From the NCBI RefSeq assembly GCF_026157065.1, contig NZ_JANLGQ010000001.1, positions 890,897 through 954,896 on the forward strand: 64,000 nucleotides of DNA, given 5' to 3'. Positions 1 through 8,973 of the stretch are shown in pieces. This DNA comes from Enterococcus sp. HY326. Lineage in GTDB: Bacteria; Bacillota; Bacilli; Lactobacillales; Enterococcaceae. Below the pieces are notes generated by a model. The model ran no database searches. It was not told the DNA's origin and saw only the letters and a list, made by a program, of their open reading frames with translations. A program made the translations under genes and the position numbers. Numbering within the stretch: the stretch's first letter is position 1; the number at the start of each line of letters is the position of its first letter.

Positions 1-2
1 TT

Positions 3-464
3 GACCAAGGCAATCTTGCCTCAAGTCTGCTTTATCTTTTTAATGAAGTGAATAACCAACACAGCTTACCAAAGGTGATTCTTTATAATATTGATGGAAC
101 TAAAAACGTTGTCCTTGAATCCATCATGGCTTGTTTTCAGGACAATGAAGCAGGTATCAAAGGTAAAATCCAACACGGTCCCGCTTGGTGGTTCCAAGAT
201 ACTTTGAGAGGAAATCGTCGACAACTAGCTGATTTAGCTGAGCAGGGAATTCTGATGAACTTCATCGGCATGACAACTGATTCCCGCAGTTTTCTCTCCT
301 ATGCTCGCCATGATTATTTCCGAAGAATCCTCTGTGATTGTTTGGGGAATTGGATTGAAGCAGGAGAAGTTCCCGATGATGATGACTTTATTCAGGAATT
401 TATCGAGAGTATCGCTTATCGCAACGCTCTTGATTATTTTAATTTTTCATTAGTTAAGCAATAG
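3..464 (+). CDS. uxaC: Glucuronate (uronate) isomerase, 3' part
   Basis: C-terminal part of uronate isomerase, which converts D-glucuronate to D-fructuronate (and galacturonate to tagaturonate) in the cytosol. The reading frame is open from the first bases, so the gene starts upstream of the window. Recognisable family blocks are the GKIQHGPAWWF stretch, the metal/substrate-side TDSRSFLSYARHDYFRR block and the final RNALDYF segment. An internal GTG at 48 is not a true start. It lies upstream of a PTS EIIC, uxuB and uxuA on the same strand, which are the next steps of the pathway. Family assignment is firm; its substrate preference cannot be read from this fragment. Confidence 0.93.
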   Translation, partial: DQGNLASSLLYLFNEVNNQHSLPKVILYNIDGTKNVVLESIMACFQDNEAGIKGKIQHGPAWWFQDTLRGNRRQLADLAEQGILMNFIGMTTDSRSFLSYARHDYFRRILCDCLGNWIEAGEVPDDDDFIQEFIESIAYRNALDYFNFSLVKQ

Positions 465-671
465 CTTGCTACTCATTAAGCTATGGAATTAAGCAGCACC
501 TAAAAGGAGGATTGAAAACTGGTTAGTTGTACCATTCAAGGTTCTTTAAAGAAGTTATCAAAAGCTTAAAAACGTTTCAAAGCTACCAACAAGAAAACAA
601 TTGGATTCACTTCTGCAATTTTTTTACCACTAAATTATTTCAAAAATGAATGATGATACAGGAGGAAAAAA

Positions 672-1922
672 ATGAACAAATTTGTTGAATTAATGGAGAA
701 AAGTTTTGTCCCAATTGCCTCTAAATTAGGAAATCAACGTCACCTAGTTGCAATTCGTGATGCCTTTGTTGTCTCAATGCCATTAATGATTTTAGGCTCT
801 TTTGGAACGTTAATTAATACCCTGCCAATCACTGCCTACCAAAATTTTATGATGAACTTATTCGGTGAGAAATGGCTGGCCTTTGGTACTGGGTTGAATA
901 ACGGCACCTTCAACATTCTTTCTTTACTTACTGTTTTTGCTTTAGGCTATAATTTAGGTCGCTCTTACAAAGCAGATGGTTTGATGTGTGGCGTAGTATC
1001 AGTCAGCGCCTTCTTCATCTTTGGTGGTCTCACTGGTTTGAACTCAAAAGGATTATTTGTTGCGTTAATTTGCGGTATCATTGCAACTGAAATTTTTGTT
1101 CGGCTAAGTAACAATCATAAACTTGTCATTACAATGCCTGATGGCGTGCCACCAGCAGTTGGTCGTGCATTTGAAGCACTCTTTCCTTCAATGATTACTT
1201 TAGCCCTTTTTGGTTTAGTACCGTTAGTTTGTGCCTTTTTAGGTGTTGAAGACGTGGTCAACTCTTTTTACGAATTGGTTCAAAAACCTTTTATGGGACT
1301 ATCCAATAACCTCGGTGCTGCAATTATTATTCCTTTTGCTATCCAAATCCTTTGGTTTTTCGGTCTACACGGCGGAAATATTTTAGCTCCGTTTATGGAA
1401 ACAATTAATACACCAGCAATTGATGCAAATATTTCTGCTCTAGCAGCAGGTGATCCAGCTCCTTACTTAATTAATAAACCTTTTATGACTGCATTTGTCC
1501 ATCTTGGTGGAGCAGGTGCAACAATCGGGTTAATTATTGCCATTCTTTTGGTTGGGCGTCACGTGAAAACTTTGCGTACGGTGACTGAATTGTCTGCTCC
1601 AGCCTCCATCTTTAATATCAATGAACCAATGATTTTTGGATTCCCAATTGTCCTGAACCCAATTTTATTCTTACCTTATGTTTTCGGACCGGTAATCCTT
1701 TGTGTTGTCGCCTATCTCGTGACAAAAATGGGGCTAGTACCCGCAGCAACTTTTGTTATCCCTTGGAATATTCCGCCAATAATTGGTGGTGTTTTGGCAA
1801 CTAAGTCTTGGACTGGCGGTATCTTAGCGGCTGTCAATTTATTACTAAGCGTCTTGATTTATCTGCCGTTTGTAAAAATCATTGTCAATCAAGAAACAAA
1901 GAAAGAACATATGAACGCTTAA
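672..1922 (+). CDS. PTS EIIC, lactose/cellobiose family, in uronate cluster
   Basis: Integral membrane sugar permease of the lactose/cellobiose PTS family, 416 aa, the usual length for this family. About ten hydrophobic segments are visible, with conserved blocks near SFGTLINTLP, LHGGNILAPF and FNINEPMIFG (the NEP motif of the family). A strong AGGAGG lies just ahead of the ATG. It sits between uxaC and uxuB, so it probably imports a beta-glucuronide or aldobiouronic disaccharide whose uronate half feeds uxaC-uxuB-uxuA. No EIIA or EIIB is visible in this part of the window, so they should lie upstream or elsewhere. The substrate is inference from neighbours. Confidence 0.88.
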   Translation: MNKFVELMEKSFVPIASKLGNQRHLVAIRDAFVVSMPLMILGSFGTLINTLPITAYQNFMMNLFGEKWLAFGTGLNNGTFNILSLLTVFALGYNLGRSYKADGLMCGVVSVSAFFIFGGLTGLNSKGLFVALICGIIATEIFVRLSNNHKLVITMPDGVPPAVGRAFEALFPSMITLALFGLVPLVCAFLGVEDVVNSFYELVQKPFMGLSNNLGAAIIIPFAIQILWFFGLHGGNILAPFMETINTPAIDANISALAAGDPAPYLINKPFMTAFVHLGGAGATIGLIIAILLVGRHVKTLRTVTELSAPASIFNINEPMIFGFPIVLNPILFLPYVFGPVILCVVAYLVTKMGLVPAATFVIPWNIPPIIGGVLATKSWTGGILAAVNLLLSVLIYLPFVKIIVNQETKKEHMNA

Positions 1923-1939
1923 CTAGCTTATAAGAAACT

Positions 1940-2132
1940 AAAAAGACTGTGATGACAGGTATTTAAAACATATTCGGAAAACTGCCATGCCAAATGAATT
2001 TTTATAGCCTAAAGAAAAGTTCTGAACGTAATGATTTCATAATCGTTTGGCTTTACAACTTTAAAGCCGCTATTTGATTCAGTTCAATGGTCGGATATTT
2101 GTTTTAATTCCACAATCTATCACAGTCTTTTT
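1940..2132 (+). terminator. Long-loop inverted repeat between EIIC and uxuB
   Basis: Two perfect 14-nt arms, AAAAAGACTGTGAT at 1940-1953 and its complement at 2119-2132, are followed by a U-run and separated by about 165 nt without an ORF. This looks like a terminator with a very large loop, or a mobile intergenic repeat that also terminates transcription. Similar structures recur in this window. The rest of the 1923-2236 gap holds only the ribosome binding site of uxuB. Confidence 0.55.
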
Positions 2133-2236
2133 TTATCTTAGCAACTGTGTACCCGAAGTTAGCCAAAATCCGGATGTTCTTTTTTCAAATTAAAGGGCCG
2201 TATCAATATCCAATTCTTATTTCTAGGAGGAACAGA

Positions 2237-3859
2237 ATGAGTAGCATACGTGATTTTTATCATTCTAAAAAGGAATTCATTGCTCAAGGAGTGAAACTAC
2301 CTGATTATCAAAAGGCTACCACAAGCTCACCCGTCTGGTTGCACATCGGTGGCGGCAATCTCTATCGTGGATTTCACGCAAAACTTGCTCAAGATTTACT
2401 AGAACAGCAAGAATTGTCTGCTGGCATTGTTGTCGGTGAAACCTTTGATAAAGAAGTAATTGAAAAAATTTATCATGGTTTCAATAATCATCTTCTTCAA
2501 GTCGTTATGCATGAAAACGGTAATTTGGAAAAAAATCTTTTAAACTCAACCATAGAAAGTTTCTTTATCCAACCAGGTTTGAAAGAATCACAGGGCTTCA
2601 GCAACTATTTCAAAGAAAAAAACGTCCAACTAGTAACCTTGACCATCACAGAAAAGGGCTATAATATTCGGAATTCAAAAAATGAGTTCCTTCCAGTAAT
2701 TGAACAAGATATAGCAAACGGACCACAAAATGCTACTCATACGATGTCAATCATCACCGCTTTATTACTAGAAAGGTTTTTAGCGGGAGCTCAGCCGATA
2801 GCTATGGTCTCGACGGATAACTTTTCCAGAAATGGAGAAAGATTTCAACAAGCGGTTCTAAAAATTGCTGAACAGTGGGTCAAAAATGGTTTTGTATCCA
2901 AAGAATTTTTGTGTTATTTATCCGATGAACAGCAAGTCAGCTTTCCTTGGACAATGATTGATCGAATTACTCCTAATCCTTCTGAACTAGTTGCCAATCA
3001 ATTAAAACAAATTGGCATAACAGATGTATTGATTGTTGAGACAAGCAAAGCTACGCGGATTGCTTCTTTTTCCAACACTGAAGAGGTCCATTATTTAGTT
3101 GTGGAAGATAATTTTCCTAACGGCCGACCTCATTTAGAGAAAGCAGCGGTGATTTTCACAGACCGGGCGACTGTTGAAAAAGCAGATGCAATGAAGGTGA
3201 CCACCTGTTTAAACCCATTGCATACTGCTTTAGCTATTTTTGGCCAATTATTACACTATACTTCCATTGCTGAAGAAATGAAAAACCTTGACTTAGTTGA
3301 CTTAATTAAGGGGATCGGATATCAAGAAGGGCTTCCCGTAGTTGAGGACCCGCAAATTATCCGACCAAAGGCTTTTATCGATGAGGTCATTACCAAACGC
3401 CTACCAAACCCAATGATTCCTGATACACCCCAGAGAATTGCCACCGATACTTCACAAAAATTAGCTGTACGTTTTGGCGAAACTATCATAAAATATTTAC
3501 AATCTGATAATTTAGACGTGACAAAATTAAAGTTTATTCCTTTTACAATTGCCGGCTGGCTGAGATTACTAATTGGCCTTGATGATACTGGACAACCCTT
3601 TAAGCTGAGTCCTGATCCATTATTAAAAGAATTACAAGAACAATTGGCACCACTGAAATTTGGTTCAAAACAAGTAGAAATTCACAACTGCGTGAAAAAC
3701 ATTTTGAACAATCCGCAAATTTTCGGAATCGACTTGTATCAAGCCTCCCTTGGTGAAAAGATTGAATTGTATCTGGAAGAGCTCCTTAAAGGTCACGGAG
3801 CGGTCAAAGAAGCTTTACACAAACTAATTAAGGAAAATGGTGAACAATCATGGACATGA
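2237..3859 (+). CDS. uxuB: Fructuronate reductase (mannitol dehydrogenase family)
   Basis: NAD-dependent reductase of the long-chain mannitol dehydrogenase family, reducing D-fructuronate to D-mannonate. Of two in-frame starts, the ATG at 2237 is preferred because CTAGGAGG lies 7 nt upstream and the protein then begins directly at the family N-terminus. This gives 540 aa, in the normal range. The nucleotide-binding block HIGGGNLYRGF is at residues 36-46, and the substrate-side block CLNPLHTAL lies in the middle. Its last 10 nt overlap the start of uxuA, so the two are translationally coupled. Placement between uxaC and uxuA supports fructuronate rather than mannitol or tagaturonate. Confidence 0.9.
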   Translation: MSSIRDFYHSKKEFIAQGVKLPDYQKATTSSPVWLHIGGGNLYRGFHAKLAQDLLEQQELSAGIVVGETFDKEVIEKIYHGFNNHLLQVVMHENGNLEKNLLNSTIESFFIQPGLKESQGFSNYFKEKNVQLVTLTITEKGYNIRNSKNEFLPVIEQDIANGPQNATHTMSIITALLLERFLAGAQPIAMVSTDNFSRNGERFQQAVLKIAEQWVKNGFVSKEFLCYLSDEQQVSFPWTMIDRITPNPSELVANQLKQIGITDVLIVETSKATRIASFSNTEEVHYLVVEDNFPNGRPHLEKAAVIFTDRATVEKADAMKVTTCLNPLHTALAIFGQLLHYTSIAEEMKNLDLVDLIKGIGYQEGLPVVEDPQIIRPKAFIDEVITKRLPNPMIPDTPQRIATDTSQKLAVRFGETIIKYLQSDNLDVTKLKFIPFTIAGWLRLLIGLDDTGQPFKLSPDPLLKELQEQLAPLKFGSKQVEIHNCVKNILNNPQIFGIDLYQASLGEKIELYLEELLKGHGAVKEALHKLIKENGEQSWT

Positions 3860-4917
3860 CATTTCGCTGGTATGGACAAGAATTTGATAAAATTACGCTC
3901 CAAGAAATCCGACAAATCCCCGGTATGAAGGGTATCGTTGGTACCCTTTTTGATATTCCTGCTGGTGCTGTCTGGCCAAAAGAAAGAATTTCTGCTTTAA
4001 AGCAACAGATTAATGCGGCTGGACTCTCTCTGAAAGTAATAGAGAGCGTCAACGTACACGATGATATAAAAATCGGTTTACCCACACGAGACCAATACAT
4101 TGCCAATTATAAAGAATCGATTCGTAATTTAGCTGAGTTTGGTGTTGAAGTGATTTGCTATAATTTCATGCCTATTTTTGATTGGATTAAAACCGATTTG
4201 AATTATGCTTTACCGGATGGTTCAATTACAATGGCCTTTGAGAAAGCAGGAATCGAAAAATCCCCTGAAGAAATCGTTAAAGAAGTTGAGGAAAGCAGCG
4301 GTGATTATTCTTTACCTGGCTGGGAACCAGAACGTCTAGCCCATATAAAGGAACTGTTTGATGCTTACAAAGATGTAAATGAAGATAAGCTACGGGAAAA
4401 TTTCGCTTATTTTATTAAAGCTATCATCCCCACCTGTGAAGAAGTTGGAATTAAAATGGCAATTCATCCGGATGATCCTCCCTACTCAATTTTCAATTTG
4501 CCAAGAATAGTGAAAAACCGAGAGGACTTAGATTGGATTTGCAATGTGGTAGACAGCCCTGCCAACGCTATTACCCTTTGCACTGGTTCCATTGGTGAAG
4601 ACCCGACAAATAATCTTTACGAGATTTTAGCAGAATTTTGCCAGCGGGACCGTATTCCTTTTGCCCACGTTCGCAATATAAAATATCTAGGAAATGATAA
4701 GGATTTTTATGAATCTCCGCATCTCTCTAGTGAAGGCTCTCTGGATATGCACAAAATTTTGAAAACCATGCACAGCAATGGTTTCAACGGTTATATCCGA
4801 CCTGATCACGGCCGTATGATTTGGGGTGAAACAGGGCGCCCAGGTTATGGTCTATATGATCGCGCATTGGGTGCTGCTTATTTGTTGGGTATTTGGGAAG
4901 CCCTTGAAAAAGGATAG
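3850..4917 (+). CDS. uxuA: Mannonate dehydratase
   Basis: Dehydrates D-mannonate to 2-keto-3-deoxygluconate, a metal-dependent cytosolic TIM-barrel enzyme of 355 aa. Family blocks are clear: FRWYG near the N-terminus, YNFMPIFDW around residue 100, metal-site IHPDDPP around residue 201, CTGSIG, and RPDHGRMIWGE near the end. The start overlaps uxuB by 10 nt; a second ATG at 3856 is possible. The kduK/kdgA genes that would finish the pathway are not in the window. A terminator-like inverted repeat follows. Confidence 0.94.
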   Translation: MDMTFRWYGQEFDKITLQEIRQIPGMKGIVGTLFDIPAGAVWPKERISALKQQINAAGLSLKVIESVNVHDDIKIGLPTRDQYIANYKESIRNLAEFGVEVICYNFMPIFDWIKTDLNYALPDGSITMAFEKAGIEKSPEEIVKEVEESSGDYSLPGWEPERLAHIKELFDAYKDVNEDKLRENFAYFIKAIIPTCEEVGIKMAIHPDDPPYSIFNLPRIVKNREDLDWICNVVDSPANAITLCTGSIGEDPTNNLYEILAEFCQRDRIPFAHVRNIKYLGNDKDFYESPHLSSEGSLDMHKILKTMHSNGFNGYIRPDHGRMIWGETGRPGYGLYDRALGAAYLLGIWEALEKG

Positions 4918-4967
4918 CATCAAAAAAATGTCGTAAAGTTGCCCGAATCACAATAAAATTATTCAAT

Positions 4968-5040
4968 AAAAAAGCATGCAGTTGCACAAGAACGCCTAAA
5001 TGATTTATGGGACGTCCTCTTATCAACAGCTTGCTTTTTT
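4968..5040. terminator. Convergent long-loop terminator
   Basis: Arms AAAAAAGCATGCAGTTG (4968-4984) and the near-complement at 5024-5040 match at 15 of 17 positions, with a 39-nt loop. The A-run and T-run outside the stem would serve as U-tracts on either strand. It lies between convergent uxuA and the ABC ATPase gene, so a bidirectional terminator is the simplest reading. Confidence 0.6.
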
Positions 5041-5050
5041 CCATTTTCTA

Positions 5051-5761
5051 CTAAAACACCAACGTCTCCAAACTCGGCGCCTCCACCATTCGCAGCATCT
5101 GCCCGTCCTTCATAACCAGCGCCCGTGAAGATTGAGCAGCTAATTCCAAATCGTGGGTGACCATAACGACAGTCTTACCTTGAGCAACTAATTCCTGCAG
5201 TAACGCCATCACCAACTTTCGGGAATGGGTATCTAGGGCACTGGTGGGTTCATCTAAGAATAAAATGTCTGGATCTGCCAAAATTGTCCGACCAATCGCT
5301 ACCTTCTGCTGCTCGCCACCGGACAAGGCGTCGATGGACTGATGTAGTTCGGCATGCAATTCTAAACGAGCAGCCAATTCCTCGACAGCTTGTTTTTTAA
5401 CTTTGCGTCTGTTGAGCGTACCTGGCAAAACTAGATTATCATAAGCCGATAACGAGGGAATCAACTGAAAATCTTGGAAGATAAAGCCAATTTCTTTACG
5501 GCGGAATTTTGCTAATTTGGTTGGGTTCCATTGGTAAGGTGATTTGCCGTTTATTAAAACTTCGCCATTGGTCGGCGGTAATAAACTAGAAATACAATAT
5601 AGCAAGGTTGTTTTTCCTGAACCCGAGGGACCCACGATTGAAATAAACTCGCCGGCTTTTACTTCAAAAGAGATATCCGCCAACACCTGTAATAAATTCC
5701 CTTTGGCCAGCTCTATTTCCTTTGCTAAATTACTAATCTCAATAACTGTCTGATGCATCAT
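5051..5761 (-). CDS. ABC transporter ATP-binding protein (MacB/LolD type)
   Basis: Nucleotide-binding subunit of an ABC exporter, 236 aa. Walker A GPSGSGKTT is at residues 44-52, followed by the Q-loop IFQDFQL, signature LSGGEQQK, Walker B ILFLDEPTSALD and switch H in VTHDLE. The sequence resembles ATPases that work with FtsX-type permeases. It lies 45 nt downstream of the permease at 5807-7189 in the same operon. AAGGAG precedes the first of two adjacent ATG codons. The cargo is unknown; peptide or lipid export is typical of the family. Confidence 0.88.
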   Translation of the reverse strand: MMHQTVIEISNLAKEIELAKGNLLQVLADISFEVKAGEFISIVGPSGSGKTTLLYCISSLLPPTNGEVLINGKSPYQWNPTKLAKFRRKEIGFIFQDFQLIPSLSAYDNLVLPGTLNRRKVKKQAVEELAARLELHAELHQSIDALSGGEQQKVAIGRTILADPDILFLDEPTSALDTHSRKLVMALLQELVAQGKTVVMVTHDLELAAQSSRALVMKDGQMLRMVEAPSLETLVF

Positions 5762-5806
5762 AATCGCTCCTTTTCTACTGAATATATAAATTTATCTTTT
5801 CTTGTT

Positions 5807-7189
5807 CTAAGCTGTTTTCAGATATGCCTTGGTTGATTTTTTTTCGATAAAATTTAAAAAGACTAAGAAAATAAAAAACAGCAGGAAAACACCAAAGGTA
5901 ATCAATATATTAAAACTCCAATCGGCTTTAAAAATTTCGCCGCCTCCCAAAGCGGCTACCCGCAGTAATGGAATTGAAAAAAAGAACGTACCCAAAAAGG
6001 TTATCAAAATCGAAATTCCAGCGGCCAGCCCAATTTCTATGACCTTCAAATTAAAAATCCATTGGGGCGTACAGCCAGAGAAAAAGTAGCGGCCCGCCTG
6101 ATCTTTCGTTTTGATTTTAAACAGACAAGTGGAGGTAATAATATTGGCCAAACTGATAATAATTGGGGCACCAAAGAGAAAAATCAAACTAATCAATAAA
6201 TCAGAGAGGTTGGTGCTATTGTCGCCACCATCAATCAGCAGTTTAGTATTAAGAAATAGAGCGATAAAGTTGCCCACCAGTAAAATAATCACAACTAGCG
6301 GCCGACTTAATTTAATCAGTCCCTCTTCGTTGTATTTCAAATTGCAAAAAGCTGAGCGGATTGTTGGTGTACGACTGATTGATGGCAAGTTAACGACTTT
6401 TTTGACAATCGCTTTAAACAGCGGTCCCATCAAAAAATTCATCCCGACGATTAACGCCAACCAGATCAACAACAATAAACTCATTGAGTCATTCATACTG
6501 CTGTTATAGTCCAATGTATTATTGGGATTAGGCGCTTCTTTAATCAGCAATAGCACTGTCACCACAAGACTCGTCAAAATTCCTAGTAGACCGATAAAAG
6601 CACCTTTGAATTTTTTTCTGTTTGAAGATTTATAGGCAGATAAACCACCCTTTTGTTGACGATAATTTTTAAGGCAGTAACGCATGCTGATAAAAATAAT
6701 CAGCCCCACTTGAATAAGCGACGCAAGCAACACGGCTTGTCCCGAAAATTCCAAGGGCAGATTGGCCAGCCCTTGACTAGTCGGCCCCTCCGGTAAAATC
6801 GCTAAGAAAATCTGAGCCGCTGGCAGAGAAAATAAACTGCCGGCAACCGCTCCCATTATTCCCACCACTAATAATTGTCCAGTCATCAGAATGCTCAACT
6901 GCCATGGTGATGCCCCTAAAAGCAACAAAATATCGTTGCTCTCGTCAAACAAATCAATGCATTGCTTCATGGCATTGTTTGTCAAAATCCCTAAGACAAT
7001 CCCGCCAATGATTAGCGGCATCTGTAAAAACACTCCATAATCCACCGCCGAGCTCGTACCAGTCTGATTGATTGCCGCCAAAATTGTCAGCGAGGTGCTG
7101 AAAATCAATCCCGAAACCAAAAAAATCGGTAGAATTGCTCCCCACACCTGCCAATTTTTAAGAAACTGCTTGCTGATCAAACTTATCAT
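5807..7189 (-). CDS. ABC transporter permease with FtsX-like domains
   Basis: Membrane partner of the ATPase just downstream, 460 aa, with about eight hydrophobic segments. The N-terminal pair of segments, the QCIDLFDESNDILLLLGASPWQL loop and the coupling-helix-like region fit the FtsX/MacB superfamily, though extracellular domains are short. A second similar segment near residues 280-360 suggests a duplicated layout. No sensor kinase or bacteriocin gene adjoins it, so the substrate is open. The promoter is probably in 7190-7250, but no clear -35/-10 pair stands out. Confidence 0.75.
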   Translation of the reverse strand: MISLISKQFLKNWQVWGAILPIFLVSGLIFSTSLTILAAINQTGTSSAVDYGVFLQMPLIIGGIVLGILTNNAMKQCIDLFDESNDILLLLGASPWQLSILMTGQLLVVGIMGAVAGSLFSLPAAQIFLAILPEGPTSQGLANLPLEFSGQAVLLASLIQVGLIIFISMRYCLKNYRQQKGGLSAYKSSNRKKFKGAFIGLLGILTSLVVTVLLLIKEAPNPNNTLDYNSSMNDSMSLLLLIWLALIVGMNFLMGPLFKAIVKKVVNLPSISRTPTIRSAFCNLKYNEEGLIKLSRPLVVIILLVGNFIALFLNTKLLIDGGDNSTNLSDLLISLIFLFGAPIIISLANIITSTCLFKIKTKDQAGRYFFSGCTPQWIFNLKVIEIGLAAGISILITFLGTFFFSIPLLRVAALGGGEIFKADWSFNILITFGVFLLFFIFLVFLNFIEKKSTKAYLKTA

Positions 7190-7391
7190 GTTAATCCCCC
7201 ACTTCTTGTTACTTAAAAATTACCACGGAAAAGAAGCACCAACAATTGGACTTTAGTCTGGCGGAAAGCTAGGACTTAGGGGAATGAAAAACTTGTTGAG
7301 TTGATTTTAATCTCGACGTGGGATTTTTTTACGAAGTGATTGGTTCAAGCTAGAGAATTGATTCATTAAGTTACGACTGTATCTCCTTCAC

Positions 7392-7428
7392 AAAAAAATC
7401 AGCAAATGTTTCCACCCGCTGATTTTAA
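7392..7428 (-). terminator. Terminator after small membrane protein gene
   Basis: AAATCAGC (7396-7403) pairs with GCTGATTT (7418-7425), with a U-run on the minus strand. It sits directly after the stop of the 64-aa gene. The remaining 7257-7391 stretch shows no gene. Confidence 0.75.
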
Positions 7429-7430
7429 AA

Positions 7431-7625
7431 TTATTTTTGATTCAAATCTTTGAACAAGGATTTTAACGCCCAAACGGTCAGTAAGGCTGCTAAGAGAACA
7501 ATCAGCATTATCCCCCCAAAAAAGAGGATTGTCCCCCGTGTTTCCTCACTCATCCCAAAAGAAAATAGCAGTAAAACAATTATTACTATAACAAATCCAA
7601 TAATTCCTTTTTTAAAATATTTCAT
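7431..7625 (-). CDS. Small two-TM membrane protein
   Basis: 64-aa hypothetical protein with two hydrophobic helices (about residues 8-24 and 32-53), joined by a short polar stretch with two Glu, and a charged C-terminus. A good TTGGAGG ribosome site precedes the ATG. It is divergent from the Xre regulator at 7789-8226, which itself has two C-terminal membrane segments, so the two could work together. No family is recognised. Confidence 0.6.
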   Translation of the reverse strand: MKYFKKGIIGFVIVIIVLLLFSFGMSEETRGTILFFGGIMLIVLLAALLTVWALKSLFKDLNQK

Positions 7626-7788
7626 AGGTCAGCCTCCAAAATTTTTTCAGTTTGTTGCTAAGAATAGTTTAGCCAGTTTGGATAGCAACAACTAGCAATC
7701 ATCTGGTGCACCAGTGCAATACTTGATTGCGATAGCAGTATAAATGCTTTATCATAAAGCTAAACTTACTTTTCAAGGAGGCTTACCC

Positions 7789-8226
7789 ATGACTGTTGGC
7801 GAAAAAATAAAGAGCCTGAGAACTACACAAAATATTTCACAACAAGCTCTGGCAGACTACTTGAATATTTCTCGACAAGCAATTTCCAGATGGGAAAATA
7901 ACACTTCTCTACCTGATTTGACAACGCTGATTGCCATTGCTAAATTTTTCAATATCCCTTTAGATTTCTTTTCAGATGAAACGATTACTGAGACAAATTC
8001 AGCAGAACTACCAAATTCTGACAAACCTAGCAAAAAAGTCTCCCGTGATGAAGTACTTCAGGAGGCTACTCCTTACATATTGGTACTGGTAGTCATTTTG
8101 ACGTTAATTGCCCGCTTGCCCGCAAGAGCTAAAGTACCAATAATTTTTTTCGGGACAATTATCATTATTTTTCTTATGTCCTGCCTACTTATTTACTACA
8201 TCATCAAAAACTATTTATCCAAATAG
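7789..8226 (+). CDS. Xre-family regulator with C-terminal membrane anchor
   Basis: 145-aa protein with an N-terminal HTH_3 domain (residues about 5-58; core QQALADYLNISRQAISRWENN), a polar linker, and two hydrophobic helices near residues 92-110 and 117-138. An upstream in-frame ATG at 7744 exists, but AAGGAGG sits 7 nt before 7789 and the HTH begins there. Membrane-anchored Xre proteins of this sort are common in Firmicutes; the target is unknown. The divergent 64-aa membrane gene is a candidate target. Confidence 0.8.
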   Translation: MTVGEKIKSLRTTQNISQQALADYLNISRQAISRWENNTSLPDLTTLIAIAKFFNIPLDFFSDETITETNSAELPNSDKPSKKVSRDEVLQEATPYILVLVVILTLIARLPARAKVPIIFFGTIIIIFLMSCLLIYYIIKNYLSK

Positions 8227-8252
8227 TGATGAGTTTTAACTCACGTCTTCTA

Positions 8253-8303
8253 CAAAACAGAGAGCCGGTGAAATTTTTGCCCTTCACCGGCTCTCTGTTT
8301 TGT
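8253..8303. terminator. Strong bidirectional terminator
   Basis: A 19-bp perfect stem, beginning AAAACAGAGAGCCGGTGAA at 8254 and closing at 8302, has a short loop and flanking A/T tracts. It lies between the convergent Xre gene and the DUF1211 gene. Confidence 0.9.
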
Positions 8304-8317
8304 GCATTATGAAAAAA

Positions 8318-8935
8318 TTAGGTGCCGTCTTGAGGAATATCAGTGTGTACCCCACCGAAAAGTTTGTGGTAATAATAGTCTGCTTTGCGATAAGACACAA
8401 TCCACAGTCCTGAAACAAGAAAGCGACCTAGCAGACCAGCGAGCGGCCAGAAAAAGACTGCCACAAGTAAAATCAGGCTGATGCCTAAAGACAAGCGGCT
8501 GCGTTTATCTCTTGTGAGGACTCTGGCTACATGGGAATTCGGGTCATTGGCTTTTATGATTCGTTTTGACAAAATGCCAAAGGAAAAACTCCACATCGTA
8601 TAGACAACAAGATAAGAAAATTCTGGCCAAAATGCATCAGGATTGCGGCCAACCCAACTAGTGACAGCTGGACACAGCGTTAGCCAAAAGAGCCAAAAAA
8701 TATTGGCCCAGACAACGCTGTAATCAATCTTAGTGGTCATTTGAAAAACCCGGTGATGCGTCACCCAGATAACCGCCACAAAAATAAAACTAATTGCGTA
8801 GGCTAAAAAAGTATTCCGCAAATCCCAAAGAGTTTGCAGGCTGGGGTCATCGGGAATTGTAATATCTAAAACCAAAATCGTCAGGACAATGGCGACGACG
8901 CCATCGGTAAAAGCCTCTAAACGAGATTTTGTCAT
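8318..8935 (-). CDS. TMEM175-like (DUF1211) potassium channel family protein
   Basis: 205-aa membrane protein with about six hydrophobic segments. The diagnostic N-terminal RLEAFTDGVVAI block (residues 5-16) matches the RxxxFSDG signature of bacterial TMEM175 homologues, which form K+-permeable channels in the cytoplasmic membrane. Length and layout fit the bacterial form with one repeat. The physiological role in lactic acid bacteria is not established. It stands alone between a terminator and the MhqD-like gene. Confidence 0.85.
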   Translation of the reverse strand: MTKSRLEAFTDGVVAIVLTILVLDITIPDDPSLQTLWDLRNTFLAYAISFIFVAVIWVTHHRVFQMTTKIDYSVVWANIFWLFWLTLCPAVTSWVGRNPDAFWPEFSYLVVYTMWSFSFGILSKRIIKANDPNSHVARVLTRDKRSRLSLGISLILLVAVFFWPLAGLLGRFLVSGLWIVSYRKADYYYHKLFGGVHTDIPQDGT

Positions 8936-8973
8936 TTGCTATCACTTCCTTTATTTATAAACAGCGGACAAAA

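Noticed and set aside
560..585. cre site upstream of EIIC (AAAAACGTTTCAA)
   Set aside because: Three mismatches to the consensus with the CG in register; too weak.
465..671. Short gene after uxaC suggested by an AAAGGAGG at about 502-509
   Set aside because: No start codon at proper distance and the frame closes quickly; nothing else is seen in this gap.
5829..6509. Forward-strand ORFs inside the ABC permease gene
   Set aside because: Antisense shadows of a clear membrane protein gene, with Lys/Ile-rich low-complexity translations and no ribosome sites.
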